DNA from: Bacteroidales bacterium
GTDB taxonomy: Bacteria > Bacteroidota > Bacteroidia > Bacteroidales > UBA932
NCBI GenBank assembly: GCA_017548505.1
Contig: JAFYZX010000022.1
Location: forward strand, 1-64,000
Reading direction: 5' to 3'
Length of the DNA stretch: 64,000 bases
The position numbers were made by a program, and so were the translations under genes. Each line of letters starts with the position of its first letter. The stretch's first letter is position 1. The notes beneath the pieces were generated by a model. The model did not search any database, had not been told where the DNA came from, and saw nothing but the letters and a program-made list of their open reading frames with translations. Below are positions 25,272 through 33,098 of this stretch, one piece after another.

Positions 25272-27593
25272 ATGAGAAAGATTCTTGCATTTGTTTCAGC
25301 GATAGTTGTTTTTTCTGCTCTTCTTGGCTCCTGCTCACGTGAAAGGGATGTCTGGAACTATAAAAGCTTCCTTAGGGAGAATATGAGCAGTGCGGATTTT
25401 ATGGTTTACAGCGAGGCATTCTGGGAGAAGAATGTTGAAAAGACACTTGATGTAAGGAAAAAGATGAACTGGAATATCTCCGAGAGGGATTTCAAGTACT
25501 TTGTACTGCCGCTGAGGGTTAACAACGAGAATTTGGATGATTTCAGGACCGAGTGGGCTGATTCACTGTGCAGAAGGGTCAAGGGAATGACAATGGAGCA
25601 GGCCATCCTGGAGATAAACCACTGGTGCCACGAGATGGCTACCTACGCTCCTTCCGATGCCAGGACATCTTCACCACTTGCCACAATCCGCAAAGGTCTT
25701 GGGAGATGCGGGGAGGAATCTGTGCTTGCGGTTTCCGCATTGAGAGCCGTTGGAATCCCTGCCCGCCAAGTTTATACTCCGCGATGGGCTCACACGGATG
25801 ATAACCACGCCTGGGTTGAGGCAATATCCGATGACGGCAAATGGCATTTCATCGGGGCCTGCGAACCTGAACCTAAACTGGATATGGCCTGGTTCAACGC
25901 TCCTGTTTCAAGAGCAATGCTCCTTCACACCAAGGTTTTCGGAAAAGACTATGACGGGCCTGAGGAAGTGATCCAGAGAACTTCCGCCTATACTGAGATA
26001 AATGTTACCGCCAACTATGTTCCTGTTGTAAAGCGTGTTGTTGAAGTTGTGGATGAGGCCGGAAATCCTGTAGAAGGCGCTGAGGTTTCCTTTAAAATCT
26101 ACAATTATGCCGAGTTCTACACGGTTGCCACATATTTGACAGACTCCAAAGGCAACGCTTCCCTTACTACCGGCAATGGAGACATGCTGATAGTGGCATC
26201 CAAGGGAAACAGGTTCGGTCTTGCTAAGGCGTCTGGTGACGGTCCGATCAAGATTGAGCTCAACAAGGAAACAGGACAGAGGTATTCTTTTGACTTTGAT
26301 GTAGTTCCGCCGGTTGAAAATCCAATTCCATCTTCTGCGACAGAAGAGGAAATTGCTGAGAATAAGTTGAGGTTTGAAAAAGAGAACTTGATTCGTGAAC
26401 ATCATTACAAGGGTAATGACGCGTTGGGTGCTTTTGCCAGGTATGTGGGTGATATCAGAGGCAGGGAGAGTGCTCTGGTGAGCGATAAGATTCTTGCCAC
26501 ATTGTCAGATAAAGATCTGAATGATGTCACTCTGGAGGTACTTAAAGATGCTCTTGCTCACGTGGAGATTCCTTTTGACAAGTGGAGAGACAGTCCAAGA
26601 ATTGAGTTGGAATTCCTTTATCCGTATTTTATGGAGTTGGGAATAATGGTGAGAGAAAAATTTCACTCTCCATCTGATATAGCCAAGTGGACAGAAGAGA
26701 ATATTGTTACAGATAGTGTGGGCAATCCGCAGAGACTGAGGATTCCTCCCGTATTTGTTGAGAAATGCCGTAAGGCGGATCCGCTTTCCAAGGACATATT
26801 CTTTGTGGCTCTATGCAGGGCTAAAGGATTTGCTGCGAGAATTGATGAAGCTACTGGAAAGGCTCAGTATAGGGACGGAGAGAACTGGATAGATCTTCAT
26901 ACTGGAGTGAAAGCTCCGCAAGGATTTCTCGAGGGAATATGTAAAGAGAATCCGGATCCTCTGTACTACAAGCACTTCTCTATTTCTAAGGTTAATGGAA
27001 GCAAGGCAGTACAACTGGCTCTGGACGAGAATATTGACATTCCTTTCAGCAAAATGTTCGCACCAGCTTATCCGCTGGACTGCGGTTATTATATGCTGAC
27101 AAGCGGAAACAGGATGGCAGACGGAAGTGTTCTTGCCCATGTCGAGTTCTTCCCGATAGAAGAGAATCAGACTACTTCCATAGAGCTGGTGATGAGAAAG
27201 GATGAACAGAAGATTTCCGTAATCGGAAGTATGGATCCCTCCATCCTTCCACAGACTGGCCGTGGATATTTCCTGGTTGCCTGTCTTGGCTACAAGGATG
27301 AGCCAACAACTCACGCCATCAGACAATTGACTTCCATTGCGGATTTAATCAACGATAAGGGCTTGAAGGTTATTTCTCTTGGACAGGCGCAGCCGTTAGG
27401 TATCAGCGGTCTTATTAGAGGAGAGGACAAGGATGATTCGGTCAGGAAGATGCTTTCCGATGGCTGCAAGAAAGATGGCAAGACTTTGCCTGTAATTGCT
27501 CTCTGCGATAGTTTCGGCCGCATTGTCTATTATTCTCAAGGCTACAACACCTCCCTCGCCGAGGAACTCAGAAAAGTCTTAGTACAAATATAA
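25272..27593 (+). CDS. Lipoprotein with transglutaminase-like domain
   Basis: The signal ends in a lipobox Leu-Gly-Ser-Cys (Cys near 21). A transglutaminase-like cysteine-protease fold follows at about residues 100-220: G-R-C-G-E-E-S carries the catalytic Cys, D-N-H-A-W-V-E the His, and the Asp lies in the W-H-F-I-G-A-C strand region. An Ig-like module with D-E-A-G-N-P-V-E-G-A-E is at about 255-340. A second divergent copy of the transglutaminase-like part appears near 500-560 but lacks the Cys motif. The C-terminus has a thioredoxin-like look. It probably acts on peptides or cell-wall material at the outer membrane; the true substrate is unknown. Confidence 0.85.
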   Translation: MRKILAFVSAIVVFSALLGSCSRERDVWNYKSFLRENMSSADFMVYSEAFWEKNVEKTLDVRKKMNWNISERDFKYFVLPLRVNNENLDDFRTEWADSLCRRVKGMTMEQAILEINHWCHEMATYAPSDARTSSPLATIRKGLGRCGEESVLAVSALRAVGIPARQVYTPRWAHTDDNHAWVEAISDDGKWHFIGACEPEPKLDMAWFNAPVSRAMLLHTKVFGKDYDGPEEVIQRTSAYTEINVTANYVPVVKRVVEVVDEAGNPVEGAEVSFKIYNYAEFYTVATYLTDSKGNASLTTGNGDMLIVASKGNRFGLAKASGDGPIKIELNKETGQRYSFDFDVVPPVENPIPSSATEEEIAENKLRFEKENLIREHHYKGNDALGAFARYVGDIRGRESALVSDKILATLSDKDLNDVTLEVLKDALAHVEIPFDKWRDSPRIELEFLYPYFMELGIMVREKFHSPSDIAKWTEENIVTDSVGNPQRLRIPPVFVEKCRKADPLSKDIFFVALCRAKGFAARIDEATGKAQYRDGENWIDLHTGVKAPQGFLEGICKENPDPLYYKHFSISKVNGSKAVQLALDENIDIPFSKMFAPAYPLDCGYYMLTSGNRMADGSVLAHVEFFPIEENQTTSIELVMRKDEQKISVIGSMDPSILPQTGRGYFLVACLGYKDEPTTHAIRQLTSIADLINDKGLKVISLGQAQPLGISGLIRGEDKDDSVRKMLSDGCKKDGKTLPVIALCDSFGRIVYYSQGYNTSLAEELRKVLVQI

Positions 27594-27596
27594 TAA

Positions 27597-27660
27597 GGCA
27601 CGAAGTGCCCGGCCGAAGGCCGCAATCCCCCTAGAGGGGGTGCAGGGGGTGAGCTTGCAC
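27597..27660 (+). repeat. Cluster of three short perfect hairpins (REP-like) plus a fourth
   Basis: Three perfect palindromic hairpins stand almost end to end: GGCAC-gaa-GTGCC (27597-27609), CGGCC-gaa-GGCCG (27610-27622) and CCCCC-taga-GGGGG (27627-27640). GTGCA (27640 region) and TGCAC (27656-27660) can close a fourth. It starts just after the transglutaminase stop codon. It resembles a REP-type repeat or a 3' mRNA stabiliser; no second copy occurs in this window. Confidence 0.5.
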
Positions 27661-27695
27661 AAAAATAGCTGACCATTTTTGGTCAGCTATTTTTT
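27661..27695 (+). terminator. Bidirectional intrinsic terminator
   Basis: AAAAATAGCTGACC (27661-27674) pairs with GGTCAGCTATTTTT (27681-27694), with an A run on one side and a T run on the other. It can stop both the transglutaminase transcript and the tRNA-Leu transcript. Confidence 0.88.
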
Positions 27696-27696
27696 G

Positions 27697-27779
27697 TGCC
27701 CAGGACAAGAGTCGAACTTGCACACCATTGCTGGCACTAGTCCCTGAAACTAGCGTGTCTACCATTCCACCACCTGGGC
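27697..27779 (-). tRNA. tRNA-Leu (CAG)
   Basis: The 83-nt minus-strand sequence folds with acceptor stem GCCCAGG/CCTGGGC, a D arm, an anticodon stem CTAGT/ACTAG around a loop carrying CAG, a class II variable arm and a normal T arm. The extra arm and the CAG anticodon make it leucine. CCA is not encoded. Confidence 0.92.
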
Positions 27780-27822
27780 TTTCAGGGAGTGCAAAGATAG
27801 ACAAAAAATCGCTATATGCAAA

Positions 27823-28575
27823 TCAGAATTTCATTATTGCTTTTCCAGAGTAGACTTTGCCGTCGTCTCCGTAAAGCTTGACGGTAAACTCATACTCTCC
27901 TTTTGCCTCTGGAAGCTTTTCTACGTAGAATTCTCCAAAATATGGAGAAAGCAAGGCCAGATCTTCTTTGGTGAGTTCTGACACCATTTTATCAACTGGG
28001 AATACAGGAATCTGTTGGGAATCCTTGAAATCGAGATATGTATTCAGATAATAGCTTCCCAAGTAAGCTCGGCCGTGAACTTCGTAGAGAGCGGAAAGAG
28101 GTTCATTTTTGTTGAAAGTCTTCTTGTAGCCAGACTTTATATAAGGATATGGCGTGCCCGAAATCAGGCGAACTATATCGTTGAGCAAAGTGCCTTCAGG
28201 ATGCTCTCCATTGTAGTCTTTGTTGCATGAGATCTCTATCTTCTGAAAGTCAGTTCCTATTGCGGTGTAGCCAATGTGGCTGGTCTTGCCCACATTTATC
28301 TTTCCGTAAAAGTTGAGGTCGTTGTGTTTTTTGCAGAGGCTGTCATAGATATGGGTGTTCCATAGTCCTCCCATCTTGGAGTGCCTGATATTGACGCTGA
28401 TACGCCTTGTTTCAAGCTGTCTGAATTCAAGCTCGTCAATAGAGTCATATTGCTGGACGAAAGATCTGGCAACTGAGGTGTCTGCAAAATCATATTTGTC
28501 GTGATCCTTATGGCAGGAACACAGGACAATTGCAGATGCAGCCGTGAGGATGGTTGTCAATTTAATGAATCTCAT
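27823..28575 (-). CDS. Lipoprotein of unknown function, 250 aa
   Basis: A signal peptide with lipobox-like Cys-Ser-Cys near residue 19-21 precedes a charged linker and a beta-rich domain of about 200 residues. Late segments such as Y-F-G-E-F-Y-V-E-K-L and Y-E-F-T-V-K-L-Y-G-D-D-G-K-V-Y resemble strands of an Ig-like or lipocalin-like sandwich. It is followed on the same strand by tRNA-Leu. The gene just upstream also encodes a lipoprotein of similar build with Y-F-L-Y-F-G-E-F, so the two may be distant paralogues in one operon. Function unknown. Confidence 0.75.
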   Translation of the reverse strand: MRFIKLTTILTAASAIVLCSCHKDHDKYDFADTSVARSFVQQYDSIDELEFRQLETRRISVNIRHSKMGGLWNTHIYDSLCKKHNDLNFYGKINVGKTSHIGYTAIGTDFQKIEISCNKDYNGEHPEGTLLNDIVRLISGTPYPYIKSGYKKTFNKNEPLSALYEVHGRAYLGSYYLNTYLDFKDSQQIPVFPVDKMVSELTKEDLALLSPYFGEFYVEKLPEAKGEYEFTVKLYGDDGKVYSGKAIMKF

Positions 28576-28585
28576 AGTTCGGTTG

Positions 28586-29095
28586 CTATTTGACGAGTTC
28601 TATGAAGAAAGAAGGATGTGTTGTCTTGTAAGATTTCCCATTAAGAGTGCACTTGCCTATTTTGTTGTACTTTTTGTTATAGCAGGTTATCACGTCGGTT
28701 GAATTGTCCCTCCAGGTTATCCTGAAAGTTCCGTCAAAAGTTTTCTCTCCGCTAAATTCTCCGAAGTACAGGAAATAGCGTCCTTTATTCTTCGTGTAAT
28801 GATAGGTGTTCTTTATAAGCTTCAAGCCATCGAAATGCGGCATATAGGTCTTGGTGCGGAGCTCTTCAATCTGGTCATCCACATTGTAAACGGTTCCGTT
28901 GTATTCAAATTTCAGCCCCTGGGCAAAGTTGTCAGGATTTTCCGGATCCAGAAGATCGTTGCCGTTGGAGTCATTTACGAATATGGCGAGTGTAACGGGT
29001 ATGTAATCCATGGCAACCGGGCATCCGCATAGAATTAGCATAGCTGCAACGGCAACGGTAATGTTCAAAGCAAATGATTTAAGACACCTTTTCAT
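28586..29095 (-). CDS. Lipoprotein of unknown function, 169 aa
   Basis: I start at ATG 29095 (Met-Lys-Arg-Cys); an in-frame ATG at 29176 would run into the region upstream of menG. The signal ends in Leu-Cys-Gly-Cys. The mature part has V-N-D-S-N-G-N-D-L-L-D-P-E-N near residue 45, a Ca-binding-like or turn motif, and ends in a strand pattern F-R-I-T-W-R-D. It shares its general build with the lipoprotein 10 bases downstream. Function unknown. Confidence 0.75.
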   Translation of the reverse strand: MKRCLKSFALNITVAVAAMLILCGCPVAMDYIPVTLAIFVNDSNGNDLLDPENPDNFAQGLKFEYNGTVYNVDDQIEELRTKTYMPHFDGLKLIKNTYHYTKNKGRYFLYFGEFSGEKTFDGTFRITWRDNSTDVITCYNKKYNKIGKCTLNGKSYKTTHPSFFIELVK

Positions 29096-29163
29096 AATAA
29101 ACCTGCAATTTGTTTTATTGTTGTAAAGATAATGATTATTAATGATTATCTTAGCGTTTGCTA

Positions 29164-29904
29164 ATGGATACCGCACCTATTTTCAACGATATATCAGGAA
29201 ACTACGACCGTTTCAACCATCTTTTTTCCTTGAATATAGACAAAAGCTGGAGGAAAAGCTGTGCGCGCGCAGCTTTCAGGATAGCTTCGGACCTTGCTGT
29301 TTCCCGGGGAGTGGAAGTCTCGGCGATAAAAGTGCTGGACTTGGCATGCGGTACGGGAGATCTCAGCATTGCGCTGTCAAAGCGTGGACTTAAGGTTACC
29401 GGAGTGGACATCTCGGAAGGGATGCTGGAAAAAGGCAGGGAGAAGGTGGAAAAACTCTGGAAGGGGAAGTACTCCCGTTACCCTCGTCCTGAGTTGGGAA
29501 AGGGGGACGGGGCAGCCTTGGCTTTTGCGGACGGTTCGGTGGATATAGTCACAATCGGCTATGGGATAAGGAATTTTGATGACAGGCCTTCATCGCTGAG
29601 GGAGATAATGAGGGTTCTTTCCCCTGGCGGAGCGCTGCTGATACTGGAGTTTGGCCAGCCTAGAAATGCATTTATGAGAATGCTCTACAAGCCGTATTTC
29701 AAGTATGCGATTCCAGGCATGGCATCGGTTATGACAAAAGGCAAAGACAAGGCGGCGTATACCTATTTCATCAGTTCCGTGGAAAAATTTCCTAAATTTG
29801 AGAAGTTTTGCGGAGAATTGTCGGAATCGGGTTTTATGGACGTTGGGTTCAAGAGCCAGACCGGCGGCATTTCTGTGCTTTACAAAGCCTTCAAAGCCAA
29901 ATAA
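29164..29904 (+). CDS. menG: Demethylmenaquinone methyltransferase
   Basis: This enzyme C-methylates demethylmenaquinone with SAM in the last step of menaquinone synthesis; it is also called UbiE. The SAM motif L-D-L-A-C-G-T-G-D-L-S is at about residues 58-68, V-D-I-S-E-G-M-L at about 82-89, and the family segment G-Y-G-I-R-N-F-D-D near 137-145. The start is ATG 29164, two codons after a possible TTG. At 246 aa it is normal. Menaquinone is the usual quinone of Bacteroidota. Confidence 0.9.
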   Translation: MDTAPIFNDISGNYDRFNHLFSLNIDKSWRKSCARAAFRIASDLAVSRGVEVSAIKVLDLACGTGDLSIALSKRGLKVTGVDISEGMLEKGREKVEKLWKGKYSRYPRPELGKGDGAALAFADGSVDIVTIGYGIRNFDDRPSSLREIMRVLSPGGALLILEFGQPRNAFMRMLYKPYFKYAIPGMASVMTKGKDKAAYTYFISSVEKFPKFEKFCGELSESGFMDVGFKSQTGGISVLYKAFKAK

Positions 29905-29916
29905 AAACCTTCAGAT

Positions 29917-30861
29917 ATGAAAAAGAATTATGTAGCCGGCGTGGATATCGGCGGACAGACAGCCAAAATCGGCATCGTTGACAGAAAGGGCAACATACTT
30001 GCCAGAAAGGTAATCAGCACCAAGTACAAGGATGCTGGAAAGTTTATCGGTTTGCTCAGCGACAGCATCCGCGAGATGACAGCCGACATCGGCCTGGACA
30101 ATATCAACGGAGTTGGAGTCGGGGCTCCTGACGGAAACTACTACACAGGCGATATCGTTGAGGCAACTAACCTTATGTGGGCCAAGGGAAAAACTGTCCA
30201 TTTTGCCAACGAACTTAGCAAAATGCTTGGCGGACTGAAGGTTACCATAACCAATGATGCCAACGCGGCAGCTATCGGAGAAATGAAGTACGGCGCCGCA
30301 AAGGGCATGAAGAACTTCATCGAGATTACCCTCGGAACCGGAGTGGGCAGCGGAATCGTGATAGACGGCAAGCTGGTTTACGGCCACGACGGATTTGCCG
30401 GAGAACTCGGACACACTTGCGCCGTCAAGGGCGGAAGAGACTGCGGATGCGGCCAGAAGGGATGTCTGGAGTGCTATTGTTCGGCGACCGGCGTTGTCCG
30501 CACGGCTGTGGAGATGCTCGCAAAGACCAAGACCAAGAGTCTTCTGCACGGAATGAAGGACATCACCTCCAAGGATGTGTTTGACGCTGCGGAAAAGGGA
30601 GACAAGCTGGCTATCAAGATATTCGAATATACCGGAAAGATTATGGGAGAGAAGTTTGCTGACTTCATCCCGTTCTCAGCTCCGGAGGCCATCATCCTCT
30701 TCGGCGGCCTTACACACGCAAAGGATTACTTCATGAAATATCTTGTGGACACGATGAACGAGAAGGTGGTATTCCTGTGGAAAGGCAAGGTTAAGGTGCT
30801 TGTAAGCGCCCTCAACGAGTCTGACGCCGCAATTCTCGGGGCATCCGCTCTTGCCTGGTAA
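29917..30861 (+). CDS. ROK-family sugar kinase
   Basis: This is a glucokinase-like ROK protein. The ATP-binding motif V-D-I-G-G-Q-T-A-K is at residues 8-16, the sugar-binding E-L-G-H-T and zinc-binding C-G-C-G-Q-K-G-C-L-E motif at about 165-190, and G-T-G-V-G-S-G-I-V at about 137-145. In the usual motif the second glycine-threonine is G-G-T-K; here it is G-G-Q-T. No HTH is present, so it is an enzyme and not a repressor. Glucose or N-acetyl sugars are the likely substrates. Confidence 0.88.
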   Translation: MKKNYVAGVDIGGQTAKIGIVDRKGNILARKVISTKYKDAGKFIGLLSDSIREMTADIGLDNINGVGVGAPDGNYYTGDIVEATNLMWAKGKTVHFANELSKMLGGLKVTITNDANAAAIGEMKYGAAKGMKNFIEITLGTGVGSGIVIDGKLVYGHDGFAGELGHTCAVKGGRDCGCGQKGCLECYCSATGVVRTAVEMLAKTKTKSLLHGMKDITSKDVFDAAEKGDKLAIKIFEYTGKIMGEKFADFIPFSAPEAIILFGGLTHAKDYFMKYLVDTMNEKVVFLWKGKVKVLVSALNESDAAILGASALAW

Positions 30862-30875
30862 AGAATCTCTGCGAT

Positions 30876-31811
30876 ATGAAGATAGTGTTTCTGGATGCCG
30901 CATCCATTGGCGAAGACGTTTCCCTTGAGCCCATTGCAAGCCTGGGAGAACTCGTGACCTATCCGTTTACTTCCCCTGATCAGGTAGAGGAAAGGATAGG
31001 CGACTGCGATGTGCTTATAATCAACAAGGTGCAAATCCGCAAGCAGCAGATTGACTGGGGCAAAAAACTTAAACTGATCTGTATAGCAGCCACCGGAACC
31101 AACAATGTGGATCTGGAATATGCAGCCAGCAAAGGTATTCCGGTAAAGAACGTTGCCGGATATTCAACTGAAAGCGTTGCCCAGGTTACAATGGCAATGC
31201 TGCTAGGACTTAGCTGCCATACGGCGTATTATGACAACAAGGTAAAAAGTGGAGAATACACAAGGGGAAACCTAGTCTCCGATGTTACCAGAAAATGGGG
31301 GGAACTCAAAGGCCAGAGGCTCGGAATCATAGGCCTTGGAACGATTGGCAGCAGGGTTGCGGCGTTGGCGGAAGGCTTCGGAATGGAGGTATGCTATTAT
31401 GCCACAAGCGGAAAGCCCCATTCAGACAAATACCAGTGCCTCAGCCTGGAGGAACTTCTTAAGACCTCGGACTTTATTTCAGTCCACGCCCCTTTGAATG
31501 ACAGGACTCTAAACCTTGTAACCTACGACAAACTGAAACTTTGCAAGAAGACAGCAAAGGTCATCAACATAGGACGAGGAGGGATCATCAACGAGGAAGA
31601 TCTTGTAAGGGCCCTGAATGAAAACTTTATAGAAGGCATCGGCATTGACGTGTTCTCAAAGGAACCGATACCTGAAGATTCTCCGTACCTTAAGATTAAA
31701 GACAAGACAAAAGCGATTCTCCTGCCTCACATCGGCTGGACCAGCAAAGAGGCCCGTGTCCTCCTCGTTGCCAAAATCGCCGAGAATATAAAAACCGAGG
31801 GGATAGGATAG
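30876..31811 (+). CDS. D-2-hydroxyacid dehydrogenase, glycerate-dehydrogenase type
   Basis: This NAD-dependent enzyme reduces 2-ketoacids such as hydroxypyruvate. The Rossmann motif G-L-G-T-I-G-S near residue 150 and the catalytic Arg, Glu and His can be seen in the N-I-G-R-G-G-I-I-N segment (about 228-236), the later Glu-Pro segment, and H-I-G-W-T near residue 283. At 311 aa it has family length. It follows the ROK gene after 14 bases and may share its transcript. Confidence 0.88.
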   Translation: MKIVFLDAASIGEDVSLEPIASLGELVTYPFTSPDQVEERIGDCDVLIINKVQIRKQQIDWGKKLKLICIAATGTNNVDLEYAASKGIPVKNVAGYSTESVAQVTMAMLLGLSCHTAYYDNKVKSGEYTRGNLVSDVTRKWGELKGQRLGIIGLGTIGSRVAALAEGFGMEVCYYATSGKPHSDKYQCLSLEELLKTSDFISVHAPLNDRTLNLVTYDKLKLCKKTAKVINIGRGGIINEEDLVRALNENFIEGIGIDVFSKEPIPEDSPYLKIKDKTKAILLPHIGWTSKEARVLLVAKIAENIKTEGIG

Positions 31812-31854
31812 ATTCATTCAGAAAGGTTGAAGGTCAGAGCCCTTGCAGATAGCT

Positions 31855-31992
31855 CTAATATCTGCGGTAATGGGCTTTGACTTTCTCAACCTTGCCGTTG
31901 CGAATGCGTTTGAACGCTTTCACTCTGACCAGTCTGACTTTCTCCGTCCTAATGGAGATGCAGACAATTCTTGCGTGAGTTCTCTTTTTCAT
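31855..31992 (-). CDS. Small, very basic 45-aa protein of unknown function
   Basis: The ORF starts at ATG 31992 and ends with TAG at 31855-31857. The peptide has about 40 percent Lys and Arg, begins M-K-K-R-T-H-A-R-I-V and ends H-Y-R-R-Y, and looks like a nucleic-acid-binding or ribosomal-protein-like peptide. It is preceded by a consensus promoter and a structured leader whose closing helix ends two bases before the ATG. It could be a real small protein or the coding part of a regulatory RNA. I do not recognise it. Confidence 0.55.
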   Translation of the reverse strand: MKKRTHARIVCISIRTEKVRLVRVKAFKRIRNGKVEKVKAHYRRY

Positions 31993-32123
31993 TTTACTTG
32001 ATATCTAGCTCGTAGAACTACTGCGTCCTTGTTCGCCACCTCCCCTCGGTTAAAAATCAAAAGGCAGACATCTAGTTAGAGCCTAGTGCCTGCCTTTGGT
32101 GAGCTAGTTATCAAGTATTTTTA
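31993..32123 (-). ncRNA. Structured leader or small RNA closed by a 17-bp helix
   Basis: On the minus strand, 32101-32117 pairs with 31995-32011 over 17 positions with a single mismatch. Inside, AAAGGCAG and CTGCCTTT flank CTAG/CTAG to make a second hairpin (about 32060-32098), and an unpaired purine-rich stretch with GAGGGGAGGTGGCGAAC follows. A consensus promoter starts the transcript about six bases before the first helix arm. The helix ends next to the ATG of the 45-aa ORF, so it may control translation. I cannot match it to a known riboswitch or ncRNA by eye. Confidence 0.55.
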
Positions 32124-32128
32124 TAGTG

Positions 32129-32159
32129 CAAATATATTCAAAATAGTTTTTCATACAAA
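32129..32159 (-). promoter_or_regulatory. Promoter of the structured RNA (TTTG-N19-TATATTTG)
   Basis: On the minus strand TTTG (32159-32156) and TATATTTG (32136-32129) are 19 bases apart, an exact Bacteroidota consensus. Transcription would start near 32123. Confidence 0.75.
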
Positions 32160-32198
32160 TCTTGTTTCGTTTAATTCTGCGGCAAATGTAAAATGAAA

Positions 32199-32224
32199 CC
32201 GGACGGTTTTCCATACCATCCGGT
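32199..32224 (-). terminator. Second hairpin after the SDR gene, possible terminator
   Basis: ACCGGATGG and CCGTCCGGT on the minus strand form a stem with one mismatch, followed by TTTCATTTT. It lies downstream of the stronger hairpin at 32248 and may act as a backup. Confidence 0.4.
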
Positions 32225-32247
32225 AAAATTGACTGTGTCCGCCCCAA

Positions 32248-32275
32248 AAATGTACGATTCTGGAATCGTACATTT
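32248..32275 (-). terminator. Intrinsic terminator overlapping the SDR stop codon
   Basis: AAATGTACGATTC and its exact complement form a 13-bp stem with a two-base loop, followed on the minus strand by TTTTT. The stem includes part of the TAA stop of the SDR gene. Confidence 0.75.
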
Positions 32276-33098
32276 ACTTCAAAGGGGAGTCGGGTTCCTT
32301 CTTCATGTAGTTGTATTCCAAGCGGTCAACCCATCTCGGGAAGAATTTGTTGAGATTGACCGTTAGCTTTCCGATAGGGGTGAGAATTACCTGGGACTTG
32401 CGCTTGTAAACGGCTTGTGTGAGCTTCTTGGCGCAAGTTTCTGCACTCATCATCTTGCCTTCCTCCCTTGGGGTCTGGCCCTGAGGGGTGCCGTCTGCAG
32501 TGAGAGCCGCAAACCTTACATTTGAAGCGGTAAAGCCGGGGGCGAAAATCAGAACATTCAGGTTGTCTTTAAGGTGCTCAACCCTAAGCGTATCCATAAA
32601 GCCGTAGATGGCAAACTTGGAAGCTGAGTAGCCCGTTCTTGCAGGAAGGCCCTTGAAACCGGCAATGGAGATTACTCCAACAACGGTTCCCTTAGTTTCC
32701 AACAGGTATGGGAGGGCGTACTTGGTACAATAGACTGTTCCCCAGAAGTTCACGTCCATAAGCCTTCTGATTACATCCAGCTCCAGGTCCTTGAACATTG
32801 CCCTCATGGAAATGCCGGCATTGTTCACCAGCACGTCTATCTTGCCGAATTTCTCCACCGTGCAGCGGATGAGTCTCTGGCAGTCTTCTTCCTTGGTAAC
32901 ATCCGTAGGAACAGCCAGGAAGCGGTCTCCGAATTCTCCTTTGTTGGAAAGCTCGCAGAATGTCTGCTTGAGCTTGTCCGCACTCCTTGCGGCCATAACC
33001 ACGCTGGCTCCTTCAGAGGCGAACTGACGCGCAGCGGCCAGTCCGATACCCGAACTGGCCCCTGTAATTATCACGACTTTACCGTCAAATCTTCCCAT
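32274..33098 (-). CDS. SDR oxidoreductase, probable 3-ketosphinganine reductase
   Basis: The cofactor motif G-A-S-S-G-I-G is at residues 13-19, N-N-A-G near 90, a catalytic Ser follows V-I, and Y-S-A-S-K near 157 gives Tyr and Lys. The C-terminal part is basic and hydrophobic, as in SDRs that act on lipid substrates at the membrane. Its ATG overlaps the stop codon of a serine palmitoyltransferase gene by one base, so it is translated together with it. Reduction of 3-ketosphinganine, the next step in sphingolipid synthesis, is the natural inference but is not shown by sequence alone. Confidence 0.78.
   Translation of the reverse strand: MGRFDGKVVIITGASSGIGLAAARQFASEGASVVMAARSADKLKQTFCELSNKGEFGDRFLAVPTDVTKEEDCQRLIRCTVEKFGKIDVLVNNAGISMRAMFKDLELDVIRRLMDVNFWGTVYCTKYALPYLLETKGTVVGVISIAGFKGLPARTGYSASKFAIYGFMDTLRVEHLKDNLNVLIFAPGFTASNVRFAALTADGTPQGQTPREEGKMMSAETCAKKLTQAVYKRKSQVILTPIGKLTVNLNKFFPRWVDRLEYNYMKKEPDSPLK

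Noticed and set aside
31995..32117. A miniature inverted-repeat transposon with 17-bp ends
   Set aside because: No target duplication is seen, a consensus promoter sits exactly outside one end and an ATG outside the other, which fits an RNA leader better.
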